From positions 70,656,984 through 70,720,983 of the forward strand of contig NC_088300.1 of assembly GCF_032854445.1 (NCBI RefSeq): DNA of 64,000 nt. The letters are read 5' to 3'. The first letter of the stretch is position 1; each line of letters starts with the position of its first letter. This document shows, in pieces, positions 51,501-61,776 of this stretch. The position numbers and the translations under genes were made by a program. This DNA is from Liolophura sinensis. Its lineage: Eukaryota; Mollusca; Polyplacophora; Chitonida; Chitonidae. Under the pieces are notes generated by a model. The model did not search any database, had not been told where the DNA came from, and saw only the letters and a program-made list of their open reading frames with translations.

Positions 51501-54500
51501 ATGTTTAGACCTTACAAGAAAAGTATGCCACATATCCTGGTTTGAGTTTATTGCCATGTTTCTGTCAGATTTGATATTAACTTTCTCACTGACTATTTGA
51601 TATTGAATATTTGATATCCATTGAAATATTGATTACATGCAACACTTCATGCATGTATTATCTTAACATAAAATAAAATTAAATGTTGAGAGCATTTCTT
51701 TATTACATTAGATCTAATATGAGAATGATTTTTCTTCTGTATGGTTTTAGACAGTCATAGATTTCTGTATGAAAAAAATGAGAAAGTATAATTGAATTGT
51801 ATTTTGCTCATTACAATCATCAGCATTTCAATCCAATATCAATCTTTTATTTTCAACTTATTAGTCAAGGGCTATGTTTATTTTAAAACTTCAAATTGCA
51901 TGTTACAACAGGGGTGCGTGCAGCTGCAGGGGGCAGACAAAGCATCTCATTGAGTAGTTGATCACCTATACAGAATTTCACCTGCAGCAGTGAAGATTTT
52001 TTTCTGTGTAAACCTTCGAAATCCTATTACATGTGGGAAGCAAAATCTCATCAAGCTTCTTTAAAAGCCTTATATTATCCTAGACCTAGCCTAGATACAA
52101 CACTCTACCATGGGAACCATGTCCAGTTTTTATCTCTGACATTTTTTTTTTTTTTGGGCCATTGACCTTCCCAATATGGATCACAGTTTGCATGTTTGAA
52201 TACATGCTACATTAGACTTTTCAGCAAATATTTTTCAGAAGAGCTTTTTTGTTTTGATGAAAGATTATCGAATGGTGACCAGGTCTGAGATTGCTTGGAG
52301 GGTTAATCTCAGCCATACAAGCAAAATTCATCAGTTGTTCTTGTGCGGTCATATTCCTTTAATCTCTAGAATTTTCTCCCCTGAACTTGGCATTGCCTGG
52401 GGACAATCCTGTCATGAAAAGTCTGGAGAGTTACAGACTATGATTGATCGGCAACGCCATCTCACAGTTCTTCAATTTGTTGAATAATGTGACTTATACC
52501 ATCGATGACCAGTTCCTTCAACATGACCTTTTATAGTTAGAAGCCAGATCTTGATATGAAAGCACTTCAATTAGTCATGTGACAAACCTACCGATAAAGT
52601 AAACATGCAGACATACCTAGTATATAAGATGGCTTGGGAGAGCTGTATAGAACAACATCCTATACCATCCCTGATAGACAACATTACACCATTAATCTTA
52701 CTATCTTTAGGGGAACATGCAAACTCACCTGACATCTATGAGAGTGGAACTGGTAACTTTCTAATTGGTTTTGGTCTCTGATCAGTAAATGACACCTTTC
52801 TGGTGGGAAAATGATGGTGCCTTCAGTCATAGCTTTCAGTCCCAACTTAATCTCTCAAAGATAATTGGAATTTCCTAGATTTCTGTAAATAAAATCTTGA
52901 AGTCCCTAACCTCGTCCAATGTGCATGGTACTGTATGAAGCCAACGTAAGTAGATTGATAAATGAAGTACCATTGGCAGGTTCAGTGCACTGGCGAATGA
53001 AATTTTTTGCTTTACATTTTCATTTAAATTTACACAAATGTATTGTATGTTCTTGTATGGTTTCCTTACTTATTATTTTGGTTTTGAAAAGTTTGTACTT
53101 TTAGTTTTAATTCTTCAACACCTGGTTTTATATATCTAGCTTAACCTTGACATACCTAGTAATGTTCTCTGCTCAGTTAAACATTTATACATTTCCTTCT
53201 GAAATGAATAAATATGAAAGGGGCCTGTTTTTACAAAGCATACAGTTGCCATTCATACGACTGTTGAAATGCCCCTGGCAACATAGAAAGGAGGCATACA
53301 TCACCATACTACATGCACTTTGTGCAGTGCAGCAATTGCTTTGAGAATAATTCCCTTTTTCTTAAATATTTCCAAAGGAAAGTTGAATTTAGGTACTTGT
53401 AATGCCAAGATTACATTGCTTCATTTTGCAGTTGTTCCAGGACAATATTGCTTCAGTTTGCAGGACTTGCTCAGCTTTTTGTGCTCAGGCTTGGAAGAAT
53501 TAGATGTACATTTATTTCTTTTTGTCATTTTTTTTGGGTGGTTAATTAGAAAACCAGATTTAGAGGTCAGCATTTTGACCATTGATTCCTCTGTTAGAAA
53601 CCACTTCAGAAACTCCCAAATTACCATTTTTTTGGATGGGAGGGAAATATTTAAGAAATCAATCAAGGTGAAGGGATCAGCATGACATATCTGGCGGTGT
53701 CCTTGGTGAAAGTCAAACAAGGCTCGTGAACCCACACTTAGAGCCACCACCAGATGGTTGTGTGGCAACTCTTAACCCAATATTGAATTTACACCATACT
53801 GAAGTCCCACCTTAAAACTGACTGCAAGCTGTGTGCCAACTCTTTGTAAATTAGAATATGCTTGACAACAGGGTTTTTATTGATGGTCAATTTTTACCTC
53901 TGCAATGTCAGCATTCATTCCTCTGACGGGACCCTGGATTATGCATGCAGGAAATCTTTCGGCTCAACCAGAAGCCTCTATCCACGAGGTTATAAAATTT
54001 GAGGAATAGTCTGTATACCTTTATTGACATTGCTGCACAATCGAGTTTCCAACCCTCTTAATGCAAATACTTGGTGTTTGGGATGAATTTTTATTGTATT
54101 CAGAGACAGAACGTCTGTATTGAATCCAGTCTGGAGTGTTTTGGAAGGCTAAAAGGATGCCTCCAATTCCTGATAAATGAAGTCCTTGAAACCTGTTTGT
54201 CCTTTGATTACATTGGCAGAGGCACTGCGAAAGACGTTTGAATGTAAAGCAAATAAAAGCGACACCCCCAGATTGAAGGTCATATTTTTCTGACATTTTG
54301 CCGTGATATTGTGGTTGCTCCTAAACACCTGATAGACTGTTCTGACTGTTTGTATGTGTTTATTGGATCAACGTGATAGATAAACTGTGTGTACGTTATT
54401 ATGTTGGACAATAAGGGATCTGGCAGTTGTTTAAGGTGGTAATTGAACAGACTGGTCTAGGCATGTAGCTAAGGTCTGTGTGTCCGAGATTTGTACCCTG

Positions 54501-55451
54501 ATAGGGCAGGATACATGTACGGTTGTACTGGGTACTGTCACTAGCTGCTTCAAAAGCAGCTGAAAAATGTCAGGAGAAATTATTTTCAACATACCAATAT
54601 TTATTCTTTTGTAAAAAACTGTTTTCTTTGGCTTTATGCCTTACTAGTCATAACCATCATCTTACAGTTGCCATGCAAGGAGGATTGTCACAGCATATGA
54701 TATTCTTAAAAACACTAATCTGTAGTACAGGCAAGTTTTTTAGGATTATACTGTACCTGTGCATGAAGCTAATAATTTATTGGTAATTAAGTGTTATTTG
54801 AAAATGAAGATATGGAAAAACATTTTTGGGGTCAAAAGTGGAAAATTCATATGCAAATTCAGGTGGTAAAAATTGAATACATATGAATGATTGATGTTCA
54901 GTGATAAAACTGCTGTATGACATAAAATCACTGAGAAAATGCAATGTGTACAGTGTTTTCTGGCAAACATGTGCTACTAGGCAGCTGATACTTTACTATT
55001 GGTCCTTCTGAAATAGCATAGTGATGACCATCTGCTTGGATGTGTTATAAATGGCCGGCACAAAAGCAGTAGACACTTCATGCCTCCATGGATAGGGCAG
55101 GAACACTTGAAGGGAATGAATATTGACTTTCTTGGGGGAGTGTCACCTACATCATTTGTAGCCTTATTTAGCTGTTTGACAAGTCTTAAACGATGTTTGT
55201 ATAGACATGTGCTATTGATCTGAACATTTAGCTGAGGAATCCTTATTCTTTATGCATTTTATGCAGTGTTGTGGTAAAATATGCCAATGTGCTTTGTATT
55301 GCAGAAGTGGCTCATTGAATTCAAGGTTACATTACCATTGAAATTAGACACGTATAAAATTTTATGCCAAAAAACAAACTAGATGAATCTGTTTCATTGT
55401 TTAAATTGATAAATTATTAAACGTTTAGACAGTTTTAGCACATCAGCATTA

Positions 55452-55492
<41 letters not shown>

Positions 55493-57825
55493 ATACATGT
55501 AGTTTTATGAATTTGTTTCTTAGACTTTTATTTATAAGTCTGTGCCTGCTTTTGTAAGCTATACCAGCACTTGTCAAATCAACTGATATCCCACTCGCAC
55601 TTTTCCCAAGCTCCTTTCCCACTGAAGCTTGTCAGTTTCTGGAAGGCAAAGCAATTAATGCGTGTCATGAATGCACTCTTAAGCACAGATCAAATTAATA
55701 AATAATCAGCATAACTGATATGTGTTTGTGTTCTATTTCTGAAATCATTAGGCATGCACACCTCTTGGATGATGTACTCGCCAATGAAGTGGGGATGGCC
55801 AAATCTGGCTTTTGTCTGAGTGTTTTTGACAGTTTGAGCAATCATTTAACCTATGACAAACAACTGTGTATTATCTATGTACAATGTAGAAAACATATGG
55901 TATTGTAATTATTGGGTTCCGGGTGACTTTGTGCATCCTTCAGGTGTTGGCCAATTTTTATGTCCTGATTAGTGAGTCAGGATTACTATGACATATGGCA
56001 AATGTTGGTGTTGCCTTACAAGCAGGATCTGTTGATTTGCCTTATACAGCATAAAATATTAACCCACCCACCCACCCTCATATATCTTCTTATCCTACAC
56101 AACCTGCTCATTTTTCTATGAACTACATGTGGGTATGACATATGCTACCAACCAAACCTGACAACTGGTGATGATTGCAGTGAGCAGAATCTCTCCTGCT
56201 AAGGTGTTATCTTTGTTAACCATCCACTGAAGACTGAAGGTTAAAAAGTTGACCTTGTGACCTGAAGGCAAATTGATCCCATGCCTTGTCGTTTAAGGGT
56301 CTCCTGCTGTGACATTTAATTGTCAGAAAATTTTGCAGATCTTCTATTTCACTCTGTCTTTGTCCCTGTTTTACAACCCATCAAAATAATCCTCAGTACA
56401 CATGGCATATGGAAACCATATCTAGAATGTACTCTAATTTGAAGTCTTTTCGAATTGTGCTATTATTCTCTAAGACAGTCACATGGACTAAAACATGCTG
56501 AACTAAATTTTCAACTTAATGACACAAAACAAGCCTTTATGTTCCTCTAGGGCAACCTGCCCTGATATTTGCCGGCATGCTCTTGTTGAATTAATCCTTT
56601 AAAGATGACTGTTCATGGAGTTGTTAGGGACATGCATGTGAAATGTGATGTTTTCAAAAAGAATGGGTGAGGTGCTGTACATGGATAAATGAGGAGTGTG
56701 TTAAATGATAATTGATATACATGTACCTGGTAAATAAAAAGAGATGCATGTTTTAGTCTTTACCATCGTCTTAAAACATGATTACGTTAATCTTTAACAT
56801 CTCACACAAACAACACATAATTTATCCTACATACTTGGAAAGAGACCTAAATGGCCACAGCCATTTTGTTCTGACAATCTTTGAAATTTTATAAATCAAC
56901 TTTTAATCTCAGATTATTACAAGGTTATTAATGAAAACCTCTATATAAAGTGGCTAGCTCTTATGGGATTAGCCATGTTAGATAAATCAGAAACATGATG
57001 TTACAAGTACCCCATGCTTACATGGTTAAAAGGTAAAACAGGGTTCGGGTGACATCAACAGAAACAGCTGCGTTTTCCATTTATAGAAAAAATCTTGCCA
57101 GATTTGTTAAAATTTATAACATGGTCGGGCTTTCAATTGTCTCATTTATGCGCAATTTTTCTTACATTGAACTGCAATATTTTGGAAAAGCAACATCACA
57201 AAATAGAAAGGTATGCATTAAAACTTTATTGCTGCAAGGATACATTTTGTCTAGAGCTGTCATGCTTTTGATTTCTGATGGGTTTTTTTTATATGTTTTA
57301 TATATTCGCTGTTTGATAGGGGTATTTTTGGCCTTTCATTGTTGTGTTATGTTTAGTGTAAACTAAGATATGGTCGAAATTAATGTGGATATACATGTAT
57401 GTAACATCGGGAGACCCTTAAAAAATGACATTTTCAGGATGATATAGACTGCCATCCATGGTACTGTTATCCACTGGAGAAAGTGTGTAGTATACATGTC
57501 ATTACAGAAGTTGAAATATTCCGAAGCACCCTGTGAACAAAATTGGAATATACAAGTGTCTAATTTTGAAATATAACGGTTTTATTTCCTGATAAATATT
57601 TCAATCCATTCTGCCTTTCTATCCTCTTCTCAGTGTGGTAGTAATTGAGTATAATATATACATTTACACAAATTAACTTTCCTGAGTAACGAACTAAGCT
57701 GTTGGTAAAAGTTATTTAAAGGTAACACTTTTCAAAAAATACATACAGTTCATGGCCATTGATTTCAGATTGGTTATAATACTGGTATATATGATCATAT
57801 GTAGAGTTTTAATGGGTTTTTTATC
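45508..57825. other. Gene-poor stretch
   Basis: The (AT)18 tract is the only clear repeat. About 54000-54300 is less AT-rich and carries ATGCAAAT and CCTTTGAT motifs. Opposed frames at 53320-53768 are about 120 residues each but match nothing. Confidence 0.5.
55454..55489. repeat. (AT)18 microsatellite
   Basis: 36 bp of uninterrupted AT dinucleotides. Confidence 0.98.
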
Positions 57826-57828
57826 TTA

Positions 57829-58150
57829 GAGAGGCTGTACCAGAGATTTTGGGCAAAAAATCTGTTAGAGCAAATCCGGTTGAATATTTGCTATTATTTT
57901 GGAACTATCCAAATGATAATCTTTCCCAGAAAATAAGGATTGTTTGTGCATGTTTCACTGTTCAAAACAGGTCATTTACCTTCTTAGAATTTATAATCCA
58001 GATCAAGATGTATCTTTTTCAGACTTTAGAATGATTTTAACACTATAAAATAGTGTATGTATAATTATTTTTTGAGGGCACTAATCTCAGCTATTCTTAT
58101 TTGGGCTACTGGTATCGATTTTTGTGTGAAAAATCTCTGGAACAGCCTCC
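57829..58150. mobile_element. Short inverted-repeat element (MITE-like), TTA flanked
   Basis: The left end reads GAGAGGCTGTACCAGAGATT. The right end on the complementary strand reads GGAGGCTGTTCCAGAGATT, with weaker similarity through CAAAAAATC (about 35 bp). TTA flanks both sides (57826-57828, 58151-58153), a 3-bp duplication typical of PIF/Harbinger (Tourist-like) elements. The 322-bp interior holds nothing recognisable. One-base slippage at the left terminus makes the exact end uncertain. Confidence 0.7.
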
Positions 58151-59178
58151 TTAAAGTTTTCTCACTATAGGTAATTTTATACCTTGCATTCAGCCTCTAT
58201 TTTAAACCCTTAAAAGACAAAAGAAATACGCTGACAAATCATATACAGTGCACATACATACAATGCTTAACTGTTCTCAGGATGTAGAATGATGACAGAG
58301 CACACCATGCTGTAGCACTTGTAACACTCCAAACACTGACAGGGAAGCAGTCTCAGCAATTACACTTTTATGAATATACATGTGTATTTGTTTCTCACAA
58401 GCTTTGTAGCTATCAACATTCACATCAGACTGAAAGCAAGTTCTCATGTTGTAAAAAGTACACTTCACCAGAAAGCCACTCTTCTAAACAGAAAAAATAT
58501 CCCACCCTGATAATTGAGTAGATTTTATGATTTGAATCGTCATAGATATCAAAACATCTCACTTCTTTCTTTCTTTAGTTTAATTATCTGTGATAACTGT
58601 GTGTACATACAAAGTCTGCTGACATCTACTTCTGCTCTGACATCCTGAAGCAGATTTCAATCAACCTCTTGAAAGCTCTACGAAAGCTTCACATCCGTCT
58701 CATAATGTTAAACAAGAAGAAATGAATTGTGATGTACCAATTTTTCATGGTGGCTTTGAAGTTGGGGACTTGTAGTTTCAGATCATTTGTAATCTATAAA
58801 TTAAATCTTAATATTGGAAGGCAATATGATTTTCATGGGCAGTTTAATGATTTTCATTACATATGCATGTACGTTGAACCCGTTAATAGACAAATGCATT
58901 AATATCCATCTATGAATCAATATGGATTGATCTGTTTTCATTGATTGTCTTGGTCTGTATCAGCATCAAAAAAGTAAACACTGAGCTTATATGTTTCAAG
59001 AAATTTAGGTTAAAATTTCACACCCAGGGTTTAAATCCCCATATATAAGCGGATAACGATTTTGTCCCTACAGTATTTATCAAATAGAAAGCCAGTCTTG
59101 CATGCATGTATATGTAAAGCTGAGCTAAGAAAAATCATGCTAGCCGTGTTGACTGCTGACATCGCTGGTTTAGTGGCA

Positions 59179-59186
59179 TGACGTCA
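59179..59186. promoter_or_regulatory. Perfect CRE palindrome
   Basis: TGACGTCA, the consensus CREB/ATF site, stands 39 bp before the minisatellite whose unit joints carry the same motif. Function is unknown. Confidence 0.4.
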
Positions 59187-59224
59187 CTATGATGCGCTAT
59201 GGAATGCAGCGTTATATTGAAATA

Positions 59225-59842
59225 TGACGTCGGCTAAATTACTGCGCAGGGTATAAGTTTAATGTCACAAAGAAAAATAACATCAGCTAAATTACTGTGC
59301 AGGGCATAAACTTAGTGCCACGAAAAAAAAATAAGGTCAGCTAAATTACTGCGCAGGGTATAAGTTTAATGTCAAAAAGAAAAATGACGTCGGCTAAATT
59401 ACTGCGCAGGGCTTAAACTTAGTGCCACAAAGATAAAAGACAGCTAAATTACTGCGCAGGATATAAACTTAGTGTGTCACAAAGAAAAATGACGTCAGCT
59501 AAATTACTGCGCAGGGTATAAACTTAGTGCCGCAAAGAAAAAAGACGTCAGCTAAATTACTGCGCAGGGTATAACCTTAGTGTCACAAAGAAAAATAACA
59601 TCAGCTAAATTACTGTGCAGGGCACAAACTTAGTTTCACAAAGAAAAATAACGTCAGCTAAATTACTGCGCAGGGTATAAGTTTAATGTCACAAAGAAAA
59701 ATAACGTCAGCTAAATTACTGTGCAGGGTATAAACTTAGTTTCACAAAGAAAAATGACGTCGGCTAAATTACTACGCAGGGTATAAACTTAGTGTCACAA
59801 AGAAAAAATGACGTCAGCTAAATTACTGCGCAGGGTATAATT
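59225..59842. repeat. About 53-bp minisatellite, 12 units, with CRE-like junctions
   Basis: Unit pattern: (T/A)GACGTC(A/G), then GCTAAATTACTGCGCAGGG, TATAAACTTAGTGTC, ACAAAGAAAAA. Twelve units, the last partial. Exact TGACGTCA occurs at 59490 and 59809. Most other units carry TGACGTCG, TAACGTCA or ACATCA. A variant with TATAAGTTTAATGTC marks units 1, 3 and 9, suggesting that blocks of more than one unit were copied. The array sits about 270 bp beyond the carbonic anhydrase stop and may lie in its 3' UTR. Confidence 0.96.
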
Positions 59843-60109
59843 TAGAATCCATAGTTCCACCCAGCTTATTACGGAACACCTTTGTGGCAGTGTATTTTTT
59901 GTATTACTTGTGTGAAACAGAACATTCTGAGCTTTGTAGGCACACCACTTAAGTCCCCAAAGCATTCAGCAAGTGGTATACAAGCTAGTTTGAAGGTATT
60001 TTGGTATTGTTTGCTCTTAGTGTTGTTGGGTAGCCATCATCAATTGTTTTAAAAAAAACAGTGTACAGGCTGTCTAAAATGTCTTTGATCAGCCAAATAA
60101 AATGACCAA

Positions 60110-60487
60110 TCATAAGTGAGATAACCATTTGATGGTGAAGGTGAGAATGATGAATGTTTTCAAGCTGAAGGATGACACAACAATGTTTGTTCCAGAACAA
60201 AACCGACTGCTGGCAACTTCAGGGATGCCTGAAAAATCTTTAAAGCTTCGGTAAACCACTCGGTCGTTCACAGGCTGAACTGGCCTGAAATTTGTTCTGA
60301 TACGTTTTCGTGGATTGTTGTGGGATCTGTGGTGGGAGCCTGACCCTGGGTGACCTACTACAACTCCCTCTGATGTCCCTGCCCCTCCATGATGCTCTTT
60401 CTTCCTCTTGTCATGACCACTGTCATAGCTTATACCAGATAGAGATTCAGAGTGATCCATTTGAAACATATTCCAAAATTTCTTCAA
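60110..60487 (-). CDS. Carbonic anhydrase terminal exon with Gly/His insert and hydrophobic C-terminus
   Basis: Begins after a long T-run and CAG acceptor at 60488-60490. LKKFWNMF is the usual helix. It is followed by a low-complexity charged stretch (KRKKEHHGG, GHPGSGSHHRSH, NNPRKR), then the conserved NFRPVQPVNDR and VYRSF. The final 24 residues are hydrophobic and end at the TGA. Confidence 0.92.
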   Translation of the reverse strand: MKKFWNMFQMDHSESLSGISYDSGHDKRKKEHHGGAGTSEGVVVGHPGSGSHHRSHNNPRKRIRTNFRPVQPVNDRVVYRSFKDFSGIPEVASSRFCSGTNIVVSSFSLKTFIILTFTIKWLSHL

Positions 60488-61776
60488 CTGAAAAAAAAAA
60501 AAGTAAAGTGGAAAATATTTTTAATTTTATCTTGCATATAAATTGTATAAGCTGGAAGATGTGAAATTAGTATCTCCACAGCTTAACAGTAGATTTCTTT
60601 ACCCCCCCCCCCCCCTCCTCTCTAAAGCAATATATCTGTAAAGTCACTGTTTTCATTTATTTTCCTTGATATTTTTGCTGAGATTTTCTCATGGCAATGT
60701 GAAGGCTCACCTGAAAAGTTTAGTATACAGCTTCTCTTTGTTGGTATACATGGTAATAATTGTAGGTTTACTCAAAATTTTAGAGAAAGCCAAAAAATTT
60801 GTAAATAATTGGAACTTTCAGGATATTCTGCCACCCTGAAATCAAGATAAAACGACAAATTGTTACTTCTCAATAGTGATTTGATAGACGTACCTGTTTC
60901 TTTGATATTGTTTGGGGTTGTTCAAACAGAGTCCAGATGACACTCTCATGACAGCCAGGTGTGGTGAGGGAACCATTATACCTGTAGTAACGACTTTTGT
61001 CCTTAGGTAGGAAATACTTCACGGATAAGGGCTTTAGCTGAACCTCTTTGTCATCATCTGAAGTGTTCCAAACAATACCAAGCCACATTTTAAAAAATCA
61101 GTTTTGTTAAATCTTTGTATTAGTAATGAGTTGCACATTAATTTCCAGTGGTTTAGCTCCTGAGTTCACCCAAACATTTAAACATGGGTTTTGACGAATT
61201 TAAACTTCAAAGCACGTTTATCATATAGTCATTACCTTTTCGCATCAACCTAACTGTTGTTTATGTGTACTTTAATTCTCCAAATTTATGTAATATAAAT
61301 TTAAGTAAAATGGGAAATAAAATAAACCTTACTTGGATCCTCAACATGTTCCAAAGCATCTATAATAGTCTGTAGAACAGGATTGTCATCAGGAGCAAGC
61401 TGACAACATGAATAGATAATCAAACTAAGCAATCTGCATTTAGTTACTTCATAATTTTCTGAATTTTATAATAGTTATAATTACAACTTTGTTGTGATAC
61501 ATGTAATGAAATATGTACACGGTTTGGCAAAAGAAGCGCCTTAGTTCTGAGTGTAAACGTTCTTGATGACAACTAGATTACAACAAAATGTACTGATGTG
61601 GACATAATATTGTCTTTAGGGAAACCTAATTTGAATGAGAGTAGAATATAATACAATTATACTTTGTCAATAAGCTTTACCTCATAAAATACCCCAAACA
61701 CAGCCAAGCCGAGAGGCTGTGTCATTGCTTCTGTGATAGATGCATATGTCTCAGAGTCATAGTTCACAATATGTAG
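60110..61776 (-). CDS. Alpha-carbonic anhydrase, secreted/membrane type, last four exons (5' end beyond window)
   Basis: Zinc enzyme of reversible CO2 hydration. Four exons join in frame with GT/AG borders: 61681-61776 (96 bp), 61333-61399 (67 bp), 60894-61057 (164 bp), 60110-60487 (stop TGA at 60110-60112). They encode about 234 residues. Seen: LHIV, which holds the third zinc-ligand His (H119, CA II numbering); GLAVFGVF; SLTTPGC with the catalytic T199-T200 pair; SVIW; and NFRPVQPVNDR near the end. Exon sizes match the conserved alpha-CA pattern. The Cys after TTPG is where extracellular CAs form a disulfide with an N-terminal Cys. The last about 24 residues are hydrophobic (FIILTFTIKWL) after small residues (CSGTN), suggesting a GPI signal or terminal membrane anchor. 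An insert of about 40 residues rich in G, H, K, R and S separates the LKKFW helix from NFRP, where typical CAs have a short loop. The exon with the first two zinc His residues was not found before base 64000, so that intron exceeds 2.2 kb. Confidence 0.93.
60602..60615. repeat. Poly-C tract in carbonic anhydrase intron
   Basis: 14 C, which is poly-G in the transcript, within the last intron. Confidence 0.85.
60894..61057 (-). CDS. Carbonic anhydrase exon with catalytic Thr-Thr
   Basis: Acceptor ACTTCAG, donor GTACGT. The acceptor was chosen because it alone keeps the frame with the upstream phase-1 exon (the split codon gives Asn, then DDKEVQLKPL). The exon contains YYRYNGSLTTPGCHESVIW. One Pro normally following TTP is Gly, and the Cys fits the extracellular CA disulfide. 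It ends in phase 0 after SKKQ. Confidence 0.93.
61333..61399 (-). CDS. Carbonic anhydrase 67-bp exon
   Basis: Enters in phase 0 and leaves in phase 1, between acceptor TTGTCAG and donor GTAAGG. It encodes APDDNPVLQTIIDALEHV plus EDP, the helical segment that follows the GVF strand in alpha-CAs. The 67-bp size is the one usual for this exon in animal alpha-CA genes. Confidence 0.92.
61681..61776 (-). CDS. Carbonic anhydrase exon with third zinc His
   Basis: 32 codons, phase 0 at both ends. The acceptor is TTTGCAG and the donor GTAAAG. It begins LHIVNY: the His is the third zinc ligand and the Val lines the CO2 pocket. The usual His two residues after the Val-side position (H122 in CA II) is Asn here. 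It ends GLAVFGVFYE. Confidence 0.93.

Noticed and set aside
53320-53768. Opposed 121- and 115-residue frames
   Set aside because: Length is within chance range for this window, both strands are equally open, and neither shows a motif or splice context.
59225-59842. Regularly repeated units that might suggest a CRISPR-like array
   Set aside because: The units are contiguous with no unique spacers, in an animal genome. It is a minisatellite.
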